Shown piece after piece: positions 18,912 to 28,491 of a stretch of 64,000 bases of DNA (its first letter is position 1; every line of letters starts with the position of its first letter). Position numbers and translations under genes: made by a program. This stretch comes from Sphingobacterium sp. PCS056 (GTDB taxonomy: Bacteria > Bacteroidota > Bacteroidia > Sphingobacteriales > Sphingobacteriaceae), in contig NZ_CP096883.1 of the NCBI RefSeq assembly GCF_023273895.1, positions 1-64,000 on the forward strand, in the 5' to 3' direction. A model generated the notes under the pieces. That model was not told the origin of the DNA and made no database searches. It saw only the letters and a program-made list of their open reading frames with translations.

Positions 18912-19570
18912 ACTTTTTTAGCTGTATATTTTTTTTCACTAACATTTATCTTGTTAAACTTCTGATGGTCTTTTGGATAACATGGATCATCTGCTGAAAA
19001 CAATAATTTTTATATATTGAATTTTGTATTCGATTTATCTTGATTCTATATCAAACTTAGATAATTTTGTTTTAATTACGTTATTTATCATAACAAAATT
19101 ATTCGATAGCAATTCCTTTTTTTAACCAGCATTGCTTCGCCATTATCCACCTATGCACCCACATCAAGAATTGCATTATAATTTATAAATAAATGAATAT
19201 AATCATCTATAGTAAACTGAAATAATGCTTTTTATCAAATTACCAAGCACTAAGGTAATTACAAAATATCATAATTACTAAATAAAGTAGCTAAAAACCT
19301 ACCAATGTTAGTAATTTAATTAAGATTAGCTAATACAAACACCATATCTTTTTCCTAATACCCTACTATAAGATCATCACTGTGTGTAATTGTGTTTATT
19401 ATAGTAAAGGAAACGGATGCTCATCTTATCTATTTTCTACAGTAATTAAAAAAAATGAAGCTATATCTATATGTGCTACATCGTGATGTAATCATCATAG
19501 TGACGCTAAATAAATTTTTATGCAATCTTGCACTGTACTGCATCTTAATGTATATCATCAAAAGAACAAT
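18912..19570. other. AT-rich intergenic region, 659 bp
   Basis: The longest gap in the window. On the minus strand TAAGTTTG (19052-19059), preceded by a CAAAATTATC tract, matches a promoter core seen upstream of msrA and pyrC and could drive recN. At 19477-19490 there is a small inverted repeat TACATC-GT-GATGTA. A 39-codon reading frame (19455-19574) encodes a hydrophobic peptide whose stop overlaps the next start as ATGA; its reality is uncertain. Nothing else is recognised. Confidence 0.5.
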
Positions 19571-21184
19571 ATGAATATAACAAAAATCACCTTAGCGATT
19601 GGTAGCGTCATTATCAGTGGCAGTTTATTTGCACAGAGTCCCCAAATTATTAAGACGGATTTAAGAGAGGTTATGCTCTATACGAATGCTGCTGAACTTA
19701 ATCATCATGCTACCGTAAACCTAGCCAAAGGAACGAGTGAGCTTATATTTACACATATAGCCAATGGTATAGATGAAAACAGTATTCAGATCGGAAGCTC
19801 TCCTCAAGTAACAGTGATGTCCGTACGGTCAGCTGTCAATTATATTGGTGCTGATGTTAAAAGCGATGCATTTGTAAAAGCTGAAAACTATTTTAAGAAG
19901 GAATCCCATACATTGGCAAATTTTCAAAATCAAAAAGCCACGGAAGAAAGTATCTTGAAACTGCTGGAGAGTAATCAAAAAATAGCAGGAGTAAATGGCA
20001 ATACAACGGTGGCTGAACTTGCGAAGATGGCCGATTATTATAAGACTAAATATCTTGAGGTAAAAAGCAATATAACGGCTTTGGATGACCAAATACTCCT
20101 GCAACAAGATCTGGTAAACAAAGCTCAGGTACAATTGGAGGAGGTAAAAGGGCAAACAACAGGTTCTGGAGGACAACTTATCGTACAGGTCATGAACAAT
20201 CAAGCTGGAAACCAACCTTTCGACATTACTTACACATCTTCGCAGGCATCCTGGAATGCTTCTTACGACCTCCGGTCTGCTCATACCTCTTCGCCTTTGG
20301 CAATCATTTACAAAGCCAATGTAACCCAGGAAACTGGAATCGATTGGAAACAGGTACATCTTATATTAGCAAGTGGCAATCCTGCTCAATATGGTATTGT
20401 ACCCAATTTAACTCCTTGGCAACTGTATTATAATCAACCGGTACAATCGCGTCCCATGATGCTTCAAAGCAAAGCTGACAACATGGTCTTCAATGAAGTT
20501 GCTGTATCTGATCAGAAGAACATACGGATTCGCGGAACGAGCAGTATCAACAGTTACACCGAACAAAACGAGAATCAGCTGAATACCACATTTGATATTT
20601 CTATCCCATACGATATTGCATCTAATGGCAAACCCCACAGTGTATCCTTAAAAGAGTATACACATCCTGCAACTTACAGTTATATTGCGATACCACGTAT
20701 TGATCCGAATGTGTACTTGATGGCTGAACTGACGGATTATGAAAAACTCAATCTTCTACCCGGGACCGCAAATGTCATGTTTGAAAATATGTTGGTCGGA
20801 AAAACCTACATCAACCCGAATGACGCGACCGATACCCTAAAGCTGAGTATGGGAAGAGATAAAATGATCAGTATTAAACGCGATAAGATCAATGATCTAT
20901 CTCAGACCAAGATCTTAGGTGGTAGTAAAAAGCAAAGCTTGGTTTATGAAATTACGATCAAAAACAATAAAAAGAATAGTGTGACCCTCAACTTGCAAGA
21001 TCAGATTCCAATCGCTACAGATAAATCGATGGAAATCACTTTGGATGATCATAGCGGAGCTGATGTAGAAAAAGAAACTGGTCTACTCAAATGGAATGTA
21101 ACTATTCCTGCTGGCGCTACTCAAAAAATACGATTTGGGTATTCTGTGAAATATCCAAAAGAAAAATTGGTGAGCATCTACTAA
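19571..21184 (+). CDS. DUF4139-family (MuiA-like) exported protein
   Basis: A 537-residue protein with a signal peptide (MNITKITLAIGSVIISGSLFAQ). An N-terminal DUF4140-like domain (DLREVMLYTNAAELNHHA) is followed by a coiled coil at about 110-190 and a DUF4139 beta-rich domain (ITYTSSQASWNASYDLRS, and the closing TIPAGATQKIRFGYSVKYPKEK). The family includes a mucoidy inhibitor A relative; its biochemical role is unknown. At about residues 303-327 a segment FNEVAVSD...IRIRGTSSIN resembles the TonB-box/plug start of SusC proteins. The Met at 19571 is chosen because it directly precedes the signal peptide; the frame opens upstream at 19520. Confidence 0.8.
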   Translation: MNITKITLAIGSVIISGSLFAQSPQIIKTDLREVMLYTNAAELNHHATVNLAKGTSELIFTHIANGIDENSIQIGSSPQVTVMSVRSAVNYIGADVKSDAFVKAENYFKKESHTLANFQNQKATEESILKLLESNQKIAGVNGNTTVAELAKMADYYKTKYLEVKSNITALDDQILLQQDLVNKAQVQLEEVKGQTTGSGGQLIVQVMNNQAGNQPFDITYTSSQASWNASYDLRSAHTSSPLAIIYKANVTQETGIDWKQVHLILASGNPAQYGIVPNLTPWQLYYNQPVQSRPMMLQSKADNMVFNEVAVSDQKNIRIRGTSSINSYTEQNENQLNTTFDISIPYDIASNGKPHSVSLKEYTHPATYSYIAIPRIDPNVYLMAELTDYEKLNLLPGTANVMFENMLVGKTYINPNDATDTLKLSMGRDKMISIKRDKINDLSQTKILGGSKKQSLVYEITIKNNKKNSVTLNLQDQIPIATDKSMEITLDDHSGADVEKETGLLKWNVTIPAGATQKIRFGYSVKYPKEKLVSIY

Positions 21185-21206
21185 TACCATCTATTAGAGA
21201 AAATGA

Positions 21207-21235
21207 AAAACCGCTGTAGGAATACAACGGTTTTT
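21207..21235 (+). terminator. Terminator after the DUF4139 gene
   Basis: Stem AAAACCGCTGT / ACAACGGTTTT with one mismatch, then TTCGTTTTT. Confidence 0.7.
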
Positions 21236-21294
21236 CGTTTTTAATTTCTTTCATCATACGGTCATTAATAATAAAAAAAAGTTATGTTTGTGTT

Positions 21295-21927
21295 ATGCAG
21301 GATTACAGTGCTACATTGCGTAAATTTATGCCGGAGGCGGCAGCGCCCATTATCTCCAGATGGATTAATGATACTGGCTGCTTATTTAAAATATCCAAAT
21401 CCCGCAGTACCAAACTAGGCGACTACCGAGCACCTTTTCGTACTGATGGGCATCGTATATCGGTCAATCATGACCTCAATCCGTATTCTTTTTTGATTAC
21501 CACAATCCATGAGTTTGCACATCTACAAACTTGGCAGCAACATAAACATGCTGTAAAACCACATGGAAAAGAATGGAAAACTAATTTTCAAAATTTAATG
21601 GACCCTTTCTTAAAGCTGCAAATTTTTCCAGCTGAAATTGCTCGTGCAATCGCTCAATATTTGGAAAACCCCGCAGCTTCCAGTTGTACTGATCTTCATC
21701 TCTTTCGCACGCTTAAAAAATTTGACAAGCACTCCGATCAAGTTTTTACAGTGGAGATGTTACCGGAAAAAAGTCATTTTAAACTACAAAATGGACGTGT
21801 CTTCCAAAAGCAAGAGAAGGTAAGAAAGCGCTATAAATGTCTGGAATTAACCAGCAATAAACTTTATCTTTTCCACCCTATTGCAGAAATTTATCCCATT
21901 GAAATCGCACATATACATGAAAAATAA
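21295..21927 (+). CDS. SprT-like zinc metalloprotease-fold protein
   Basis: A 210-residue protein with the zinc-binding motif H72-E-F-A-H76 in TTIHEFAHLQTWQQH and a later candidate ligand region HAVKPHGKEWKTNF, the layout of the SprT-like family. The C-terminal part (CLELTSNKLYLFHP) lacks the four-Cys zinc ribbon of classical SprT. No signal peptide is seen, so it should be cytoplasmic. Its last 11 bp overlap the start of the M28 peptidase gene, suggesting translational coupling. The substrate is unknown. Confidence 0.8.
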   Translation: MQDYSATLRKFMPEAAAPIISRWINDTGCLFKISKSRSTKLGDYRAPFRTDGHRISVNHDLNPYSFLITTIHEFAHLQTWQQHKHAVKPHGKEWKTNFQNLMDPFLKLQIFPAEIARAIAQYLENPAASSCTDLHLFRTLKKFDKHSDQVFTVEMLPEKSHFKLQNGRVFQKQEKVRKRYKCLELTSNKLYLFHPIAEIYPIEIAHIHEK

Positions 21928-23566
21928 GTTTAAACACCTTGCCCTCGGTATAGCATTGTTAGCCATGCTACATCCTGTATCGGCTCAAAAAAAACAAAAT
22001 ATCCTTGATCAAAAAGCACTCGGCAGCATTACTGAAAAAAGCTATAAGAACACGATCCTCAAACTATCGTCGGATGAATTTATGGGGAGAAAACCTTTTA
22101 CAAAGGGGGATACTCTGGCGACCAATTATATTGCGGATCAGTTTAAAAAGTTAGGACTAAAACCTGGAAATGGCAACAGTTACTTTCAGGAGGTTCCGAT
22201 GGTGGAAATCACCTCAACTCCCAATGTAATCCTGTCTTTGAAATCTTCGCAAGATGAACTTACCTTACAAAACCTTAGTGATTATGTGGTGACAAGCCGT
22301 CGTCTCCAAGAACAGGTCGAACTGAAAAATACGGAATTGGTTTTTGTGGGATTTGGTATTGTTGCTCCAGAATATCAGTGGAATGACTATCAAGATCTTG
22401 ATGTAAAGGGAAAAACTGTCGTTGTCATGGTCAACGATCCTGGACATTATGATCAGTCTCTTTTTAAAGGTGATACGATGACCTATTATGGAAGATGGAC
22501 TTATAAGTATGAAGAAGCGGCACGTCAAGGTGCAGCAGGCGTCATGATTATCCATCAGACAAAGGCCGCTAGTTACGGTTGGAATGTCATCCGTACAGGT
22601 TGGGGAAATGCTCCACAGATGGACTTAGACCATGTGGGCGATCCTAATCAATATGCACAAGTGGAAGGCTGGTTATCTACAGAAAGTACATCAAAGCTTT
22701 TAAAACTAGCAGGCTATGATGACTCGCTATTGGAAAAAGCTAAGAAAAGAGGCTTTAAAGCTGTTCCATTAGGAGTAAAAACAAATTTTGAGGTCAGCAA
22801 TAAAATAAAAAGATCAAAGTCAAATAATGTCATAGCCAGACTTGAAGGTAAAAGCCGTCAAGATGAAAATATTATTTATACTGCACATTGGGATCACCTT
22901 GGTACTGGTGAACCGGTCAATGGAGATTCTATTTATAATGGAGCTATTGATAATGCTGTTGGTGTAGCTGCCTTGTTTGAAATTGCAAAAGCTTTTAAAG
23001 CTGCCAAGAAAGCACCTGAACGTTCTATTGTCTTCTTGGCCGTGACATCCGAAGAAGATGGATTGCTGGGATCTGACTATTATGTTAGAAATCCTATTTT
23101 TCCGTTAAAGACAACAGTTGCTAATATCAATATGGATGCTTTTAGCGCTGCTGGAGCAACAAAAGATATATCCATTGTTGGAAAAGGACAGTCGGAGATG
23201 GATGACTATGCCCAACGGTCTGCATTGAAATTTGGACGTTATACCAAAGCTGAAGGAAATCCAAGTTCTGGAGGTTTTTATCGTTCTGACCATTTTAATT
23301 TTGCTAAGGTAGGTGTCCCTGCCCTTTATGCTGGCAGCGGTAGTGATTATATCGAGCAAGATACTTCGATCATAGCGCAACGAAAGAAAGCTTTGGAAGG
23401 TCGGTATCATGCCGTAAATGACGAGGTGATTCCGGAGTGGAATTTTGAGGGGATGCTGGCCGATATCCGATTATTTTTTGATATTGGTTACACCTTAAGC
23501 CAAGAGGATATTTTCCCGAAATGGAAAGAAAAATCTGAATTTAAAGAAATAGGCGAAAAGCGTTAG
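21917..23566 (+). CDS. Exported M28-family metallopeptidase with PA domain
   Basis: About 549 residues. The start Met at 21917 begins a signal peptide (MKNKFKHLALGIALLAMLHP, cleavage near VSAQ). A PA-type insert (about 130-260; VMVNDPGHYDQS, AARQGAAGVMIIHQT) is followed by an M28 di-zinc domain: TAHWDHLG (His and Asp ligands), GAIDNAVGVAAL (bridging Asp), TSEEDGLLGS (catalytic Glu pair), NINMDAFS (Asp) and the final His in YRSDHFNFAKVGVP. It is predicted to be a secreted or periplasmic aminopeptidase. It overlaps the SprT-like gene by 11 bp. Confidence 0.92.
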   Translation: MKNKFKHLALGIALLAMLHPVSAQKKQNILDQKALGSITEKSYKNTILKLSSDEFMGRKPFTKGDTLATNYIADQFKKLGLKPGNGNSYFQEVPMVEITSTPNVILSLKSSQDELTLQNLSDYVVTSRRLQEQVELKNTELVFVGFGIVAPEYQWNDYQDLDVKGKTVVVMVNDPGHYDQSLFKGDTMTYYGRWTYKYEEAARQGAAGVMIIHQTKAASYGWNVIRTGWGNAPQMDLDHVGDPNQYAQVEGWLSTESTSKLLKLAGYDDSLLEKAKKRGFKAVPLGVKTNFEVSNKIKRSKSNNVIARLEGKSRQDENIIYTAHWDHLGTGEPVNGDSIYNGAIDNAVGVAALFEIAKAFKAAKKAPERSIVFLAVTSEEDGLLGSDYYVRNPIFPLKTTVANINMDAFSAAGATKDISIVGKGQSEMDDYAQRSALKFGRYTKAEGNPSSGGFYRSDHFNFAKVGVPALYAGSGSDYIEQDTSIIAQRKKALEGRYHAVNDEVIPEWNFEGMLADIRLFFDIGYTLSQEDIFPKWKEKSEFKEIGEKR

Positions 23567-23574
23567 TTATTTTA

Positions 23575-23582
23575 TACTTTTG
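23575..23582 (+). promoter_or_regulatory. Candidate -7 box
   Basis: TACTTTTG, an exact TAnnTTTG match, 29 bp before the start of the four-helix membrane protein gene; no clear -33 TTG. Confidence 0.4.
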
Positions 23583-23611
23583 TATTCAAAGAATTAATTA
23601 AAGAAGAAATT

Positions 23612-24025
23612 ATGTTACACTTACACTCTACATTAGCAATAATCTTATTGTTAGCTCTGATTGTTTCAATCATCATTACCTTTGTCAACTTCTCAGGTAA
23701 CAAACCGTACAATAGAAAAATTGCACTTTTAGGTTTTATTGCCTCTCACATGCAATTATTAATTGGATTGATTTTGTTCTTCGTACTCAAATACCCATCC
23801 ATGATTTCGGGTTCTATTATGAAAGACCCTACGATGCGTTTTAAAATTATCGAGCACCCGCTTACAATGATTATTGCGATTGTACTGATTTCAATTGGTT
23901 ATATTAAAGCTAAAAAATTGACTAATGCTAAGCAAGCTAACAAAACGGTTTTGATTTTTTACATTCTTGGTTTAATTCTGATCTTGGCACGTATTCCTTG
24001 GGGAACTTGGTCATTATTGGCATAA
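23612..24025 (+). CDS. Four-helix membrane protein, function unknown
   Basis: A 137-residue integral membrane protein with four predicted helices (about 7-28, 40-62, 81-99, 109-128). His residues lie near the N-terminus (MLHLHS) and in helix 2 (SHMQLL), and EHP precedes helix 3. Similar Bacteroidota proteins are often labelled cytochrome b-like, but heme binding is not proven by what is visible. It is monocistronic, with its own promoter box and a strong terminator. Confidence 0.8.
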   Translation: MLHLHSTLAIILLLALIVSIIITFVNFSGNKPYNRKIALLGFIASHMQLLIGLILFFVLKYPSMISGSIMKDPTMRFKIIEHPLTMIIAIVLISIGYIKAKKLTNAKQANKTVLIFYILGLILILARIPWGTWSLLA

Positions 24026-24041
24026 TTAATCCTACTACCAT

Positions 24042-24083
24042 AAAAAAAGCGATGTTTTTCCTCGGAAAAACATCGCTTTTTTT
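24042..24083 (+). terminator. Strong hairpin terminator
   Basis: About 20-bp perfect inverted repeat with the core AAGCGATGTTTTTCC and its complement, ending in T7, 16 bp after the preceding stop. Confidence 0.85.
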
Positions 24084-24225
24084 ATGGATGCTATGTCGTT
24101 TAATATGAAAAACATAGCATCAAAACTTTTATTCTTATGAGCTGTTTTATATAAAATTTAAAAACATTTACCTGTGATCTGGATGTGACTATACCAAGGC
24201 TATTCGAAAAAAAAAGCGTAAAAAA

Positions 24226-24252
24226 AACCTCAATTCGTTCAGAATTGAGGTT
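24226..24252 (-). terminator. Terminator of the small DUF-like membrane gene
   Basis: 11-bp perfect stem AACCTCAATTC / GAATTGAGGTT with a 5-nt loop. On the minus strand it runs into a T8 tract, 20 bp after the stop at 24273. Confidence 0.85.
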
Positions 24253-24272
24253 CATTATATTTTAATATAGCA

Positions 24273-24530
24273 TTATTTGTTTTTTCCGAATCCTAAGATT
24301 CCAAAAACTGTTTTAAATGCAATAAGAGATGCTACTATAAGGCTAATATTTGCAATTGCTGAAAACAATGATACGTGTTGATCAAAGTTTGTGCAAACAT
24401 CAGGAACAAATCTAATGAATACTCCTATAAGACCCAAAACGATAGCTATTGTTAAAGTCTTGTAATAATGAGTTTGATTTGCGTTATTATCAGTCTTTTT
24501 TGGTTCTCTATGTTGTATTGTCTCTGCCAT
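24273..24530 (-). CDS. Small two-helix membrane protein
   Basis: About 85 residues from the Met at 24530 (MAETIQHREPKK); the frame also allows a start eight codons upstream. A polar N-terminus is followed by two transmembrane segments (about 25-43 and 55-78) and a GFGKNK tail. I do not recognise the family. A dedicated terminator supports it as a real gene. Confidence 0.65.
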   Translation of the reverse strand: MAETIQHREPKKTDNNANQTHYYKTLTIAIVLGLIGVFIRFVPDVCTNFDQHVSLFSAIANISLIVASLIAFKTVFGILGFGKNK

Positions 24531-24802
24531 TTCGATTTTATTTTTTTGTACCACAAAGGTACAAATTATTCATTGTTTCGGAAATAAAATAACAAAAACA
24601 TTTATTGAATTATTAACGCTATCTATTTTATAAAGAGGTAGAAAATGTCTAAAATTGCATCGCAAACAAAATGAATGAAACATGATGCTCCAGAATCTCT
24701 ACAAATCAAGAAAATATGGGTTCATGATCGCTTCATCACCTGTAAAACGAGTTCAGTCATACAGTTGAAAATGGATACTCATTATTAAGACAAATTTTTC
24801 TG

Positions 24803-25330
24803 ATGAAAAAGTTATTATTCCTTCTCTTACTCATTCCGCTTTTGGGGAATGCACAGTTTCAAAAAATAGAAAATTTTGTGGTAAAAGAAAATTTATCCCG
24901 CAATGGTAAACTGGCTATTATTGCCGTAGATTCGTTAGAGAGAACAAACGAACGGATCAATGGTACTTATAAATTTAGCATCAATGGATTTACGCAAGAG
25001 CTAAAATTTCATGATGGAATTGCTGTTCCAAATGATAAAATAGAATCTTCCACCTTTGTATTTTTCAAACACAAAAATCAAGATACATCCAAAGGACGAT
25101 TATTTTACATCTACAAATCGGACAAAGGACTGTCCACGTTTGCGATCAGTGGATTGATGTTTATCATCATTCCAGCAGTTATTTTACTGATTGCCTATGC
25201 TTTCAAGAAATTATTACTGACCGCCATTATATTGGCTGTGGGATTCTTTTTCTTTAACCATTCACAGGGCTTAAATATCTCTTCTATTATAGAGTCTATT
25301 TTCGCAAGCCTCAAAAATCTAATTTTTTAA
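24803..25330 (+). CDS. Signal-peptide protein with two C-terminal membrane helices, unknown
   Basis: A 175-residue protein. A signal peptide (MKKLLFLLLLIPLLGNAQ) is followed by about 100 residues predicted to be periplasmic (TYKFSINGFTQELKFHDG), two closely spaced hydrophobic helices (about 116-135 and 138-155) and a short tail. No family is recognised. Its last four bases overlap the end of the converging TamA-like gene. Confidence 0.7.
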   Translation: MKKLLFLLLLIPLLGNAQFQKIENFVVKENLSRNGKLAIIAVDSLERTNERINGTYKFSINGFTQELKFHDGIAVPNDKIESSTFVFFKHKNQDTSKGRLFYIYKSDKGLSTFAISGLMFIIIPAVILLIAYAFKKLLLTAIILAVGFFFFNHSQGLNISSIIESIFASLKNLIF

Positions 25331-27672
25331 AATGGTAATCCGATACCAAAGTTGTATTGAATAAAATTATAGCGATCGGGCTTATGTGTCTGATAATACT
25401 GATCTTTAAATTCTTTGGAATCGAAAAAATGTTTTAACACCCATTGATCGCTTCCTGAGAATTGAGGATCTTTTACTTTTAGGCCGGCATCAAGTCTAAT
25501 GATAAAATAATCGGAGTCAAATCGTAATCCAAAACCTGTTCCAATAGCAATTTGCTTTAAAAATTTATCTGCCTTAAACTCTCCTCCGGGATTTAGTTCA
25601 TTTTCTTTTAAGCGCCAGACGTTTCCAAAATCAATAAATGTGGCCCCATTCATCTTCGCTCCCAAGAAACTATTTAAGATTCGAAAACGATATTCTGCAT
25701 TTCCTTCAATTTTTATTTCACCTAATTGATCTAGGTTACGGAGGTTCAATCGCAAATCTTCTTGGACGCTTGCTCGATTATAATTACCAGGGCCTAATGT
25801 CCGTGCTTGCCATGCCCGCATGCCGTTCATACCACCACCATAAAAGCTCTTTTCAAAGATCATCAAGGTCGAATTATTACCATAAGGAATAGCAATACCT
25901 GGATTGATTCGAAAAACAAATTGTTGATTTCCTCCTAGATTACGGTAAATACGGTAGTCCAATTCTGTTTTGGCATACTGTAGGTAAGGAACGCCCAGCA
26001 CCTTTTTTTCACCATCGGCATTTTGATCAAACTTGATAACCTTACTGACCAGATCCAATATATTGCCACTTAAATCGATCGAGCCTTTGAAATAATTAAA
26101 ATTTTCTTTCTTGGTTAATTTCTTGGCATTATAGGTAAAGGAATACTGAGAGCCTAATCCGAAATATTCGCGGTTGTTACTCCTTACATATAATAAGTAA
26201 CCTTGATCTATTAAATTTTGTGCAAAGTTTTCATTTAACTTTCCTTGCCTGTATTCCAGCACGATGGGTGTAAAGCTGTGAAATTTATTTGCCGATTGAT
26301 GCCATGAATAATTTAATGTATTGATAAAATACCGATTAGAATACGTTGCATCTTGATTGAAAATCTGCAAACTTGACGAAAAGGTTGTTTTTGCTAATCC
26401 ATATTGTGCGGTATGATTGGTGTGAAATGGCGTCATCAATCTTGGGACAATTAAATTTACGCCAATTTGAACATCATTGTTAAAGATTTTATCCGAGATA
26501 TTGCCTTGGAGTCTTGGATCAAAGAGTATACCGTATCGCAATTTTACCTCCAGCAACTCTGCGCCACCAAAAATATTACGATGGGAGAATGTATTTCCGA
26601 TATTAAAACCACTCATACCAGAACTCAATGTAAATTCCCCTTCGATCTGATTGCCCATCAACGGTCGTGGAACCATTTCATAATATGCATCTAATGTATT
26701 GGAATCGGTCTTTTGATAATGAATCTTAATGCTCCTGAAACCATTCATCTCATACAAACGATCATAAGCCATGTTTTCTTTGGAAAGATTGTAGTAGTCT
26801 CCGGACTTTATATACATATAACGCTTCAACGGCTTCAACCTAAAATTACGCGTTTCATCCGTAAAATGAATTTGGGAGATACTATCAGTTATTTTTCTGG
26901 CTTCTTTTTTTACTGTTCCGAAATTGCGTATGGTAACAAAAACCTGATCAATTTTATAAGCCTGGTGATTGGCGGAGTCACTGGGATTCTCCACTTGTAT
27001 CTCCAGTTTGAGGCGATTGTTTTTTGATGTCGAATCTACTGCGACCCGCATATATTGGCGTATATAATCATAGTAACCGTGATTACGCATCGCGAGATAC
27101 AATTTTTCCCGTTCTGTGATCAAATTGACCGCGTCATACTGTGATCCTTCTTTAACCACACTGAAGGGTTTCACTTCTTGTTCATACAGATGGGCTACTG
27201 CACTATCGGCAAAATTGTAGCTGATCTTGTCCATATAGTACGGAATGCCTTCGGTAATATTAAAATTTATAGTTGCTCTTTTATTTTTAACCAAGATTTC
27301 AGGCTGTACTTTCGCGTCAAAAAAACCTTTTGTAAATAAAAACCTTTTGATCTGTGTGGCTGATAAATCTACTAAACTAGAGTCTAATAAATGAGGTGCT
27401 TCCCCAACATTTCTCAAATCCCGTTTTTTATATTTACCGTCTTTGGTATTGAAAAGGTTATATATAAATAAATTAACCCTTGAATTGGCTTTAATATCAT
27501 TGGATACATACAGAGATGCTGATTCCTTCAGCTCTGGTCTGACCCCTTGAATATTCACATGATCAATCAACGCTTGATCTTCATTTAAGAATCGTGCTGA
27601 ACGGCAAGATGTGAAAATTAGCAACAAAAGCGTTATACTTGTAAAAGCTAAAAAGCGTTGATTATTTATCAT
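25327..27672 (-). CDS. Omp85/TamA-like outer-membrane lipoprotein (TamL type)
   Basis: A 781-residue Omp85-family protein. The signal peptide ends in the lipobox IFTSC (Cys near 23), so unlike BamA it should be lipidated. POTRA-like repeats follow (about 25-330; TINFNITEGIPYYMDKI, LAMRNHGYYDYIRQYMR), then a C-terminal 16-strand barrel with FYGGGMNGMRAWQARTLGPG (the VRGY-like motif of the family) and a terminal aromatic strand ending in GLPF. Lipidated TamA homologues are known in Bacteroidota as TamL, working with TamB; tamB is not in this window. Its start codon faces an RNA methyltransferase start only 6 bp away. Confidence 0.88.
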   Translation of the reverse strand: MINNQRFLAFTSITLLLLIFTSCRSARFLNEDQALIDHVNIQGVRPELKESASLYVSNDIKANSRVNLFIYNLFNTKDGKYKKRDLRNVGEAPHLLDSSLVDLSATQIKRFLFTKGFFDAKVQPEILVKNKRATINFNITEGIPYYMDKISYNFADSAVAHLYEQEVKPFSVVKEGSQYDAVNLITEREKLYLAMRNHGYYDYIRQYMRVAVDSTSKNNRLKLEIQVENPSDSANHQAYKIDQVFVTIRNFGTVKKEARKITDSISQIHFTDETRNFRLKPLKRYMYIKSGDYYNLSKENMAYDRLYEMNGFRSIKIHYQKTDSNTLDAYYEMVPRPLMGNQIEGEFTLSSGMSGFNIGNTFSHRNIFGGAELLEVKLRYGILFDPRLQGNISDKIFNNDVQIGVNLIVPRLMTPFHTNHTAQYGLAKTTFSSSLQIFNQDATYSNRYFINTLNYSWHQSANKFHSFTPIVLEYRQGKLNENFAQNLIDQGYLLYVRSNNREYFGLGSQYSFTYNAKKLTKKENFNYFKGSIDLSGNILDLVSKVIKFDQNADGEKKVLGVPYLQYAKTELDYRIYRNLGGNQQFVFRINPGIAIPYGNNSTLMIFEKSFYGGGMNGMRAWQARTLGPGNYNRASVQEDLRLNLRNLDQLGEIKIEGNAEYRFRILNSFLGAKMNGATFIDFGNVWRLKENELNPGGEFKADKFLKQIAIGTGFGLRFDSDYFIIRLDAGLKVKDPQFSGSDQWVLKHFFDSKEFKDQYYQTHKPDRYNFIQYNFGIGLPF

Positions 27673-27678
27673 TAAAAA

Positions 27679-28428
27679 ATGTTGTCAAAAGCACAAATTA
27701 CTCTAATATCATCTCTTCAAAATAAAAAGTTTCGCAAACAACATGGTCTTTTTATTGTAGAAGGAATTAAATCTGTTAACGAATTTCTATCATCCTCTTA
27801 TCAAGTTGACAGCATCTTTTATACAGAAGATGTACTCGCAAAAGTGGGTAAAATATCGGGAAAAATAAAATCTTATGTGCTGACTGAAAACGAATTTCAA
27901 AAAATCAGTGGATTAAAATCCCCCCAAGGCATATTGGCTCTGGTTCATATCCCAGAACAAAAGGAATTACAAGTACAGGATTATAAAAATCAGCATACCT
28001 TAGTATTGGATGATATCCAAGATCCAGGAAATTTAGGCACGATCATCCGTACAGCAGAATGGTTCGGCTTTCAACAGATTATCTGTTCTATCGGGACTGT
28101 CGATGCGTATAATCCTAAAGTGGTACAAGCGACTATGGGTTCACTTTCTCGTATCCAAATTCATCATATCGATTTGAAGGCTTTTATCAAAGAGGTGAAA
28201 ATACCTGTTTATGGTGCTTTGCTCGATGGAAATAGTATTTACGAGACGGATTGGACGCATGAGGGTCTTATTATATTGGGAAATGAGGGAAATGGAATTT
28301 CTGAAGAAATTATTGAACTCGTGGATCAGCCCGTCACCATACCAAGGATAGGTGAAGCAGAATCTTTGAATGTCGCTGTAGCAACCACCATATTTTGTTC
28401 AGAAATCGCCCGAACAAAAAAATTATAA
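27679..28428 (+). CDS. SpoU/TrmH-family RNA 2'-O-methyltransferase
   Basis: A 249-residue SPOUT methyltransferase. An N-terminal L30e-like substrate-binding region (RKQHGLFIVEGIKSVNEFL) is followed by the SPOUT knot: QDPGNLGTIIRTAEWFGF (motif 1), LGNEGNGISEE (motif 2) and IPRIGEAESLNVAVATTIFCSEI (motif 3). It should transfer a methyl group from SAM to a ribose of rRNA or tRNA; the exact target cannot be read from the sequence. It is divergent from the TamA-like gene with only 6 bp between start codons. Confidence 0.92.
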   Translation: MLSKAQITLISSLQNKKFRKQHGLFIVEGIKSVNEFLSSSYQVDSIFYTEDVLAKVGKISGKIKSYVLTENEFQKISGLKSPQGILALVHIPEQKELQVQDYKNQHTLVLDDIQDPGNLGTIIRTAEWFGFQQIICSIGTVDAYNPKVVQATMGSLSRIQIHHIDLKAFIKEVKIPVYGALLDGNSIYETDWTHEGLIILGNEGNGISEEIIELVDQPVTIPRIGEAESLNVAVATTIFCSEIARTKKL

Positions 28429-28431
28429 GAC

Positions 28432-28459
28432 ATCGCCTTCTTTTCTAAAAGAGGGCGAT
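28432..28459 (+). terminator. Hairpin terminator after the methyltransferase
   Basis: Stem ATCGCCTTCTTTT / AAAAGAGGGCGAT (one G-U pair), followed by TCATTTTT, 3 bp after the stop codon and before the MFS gene. Confidence 0.6.
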
Positions 28460-28491
28460 TCATTTTTACACAATTCAACAGCGCATTTACA

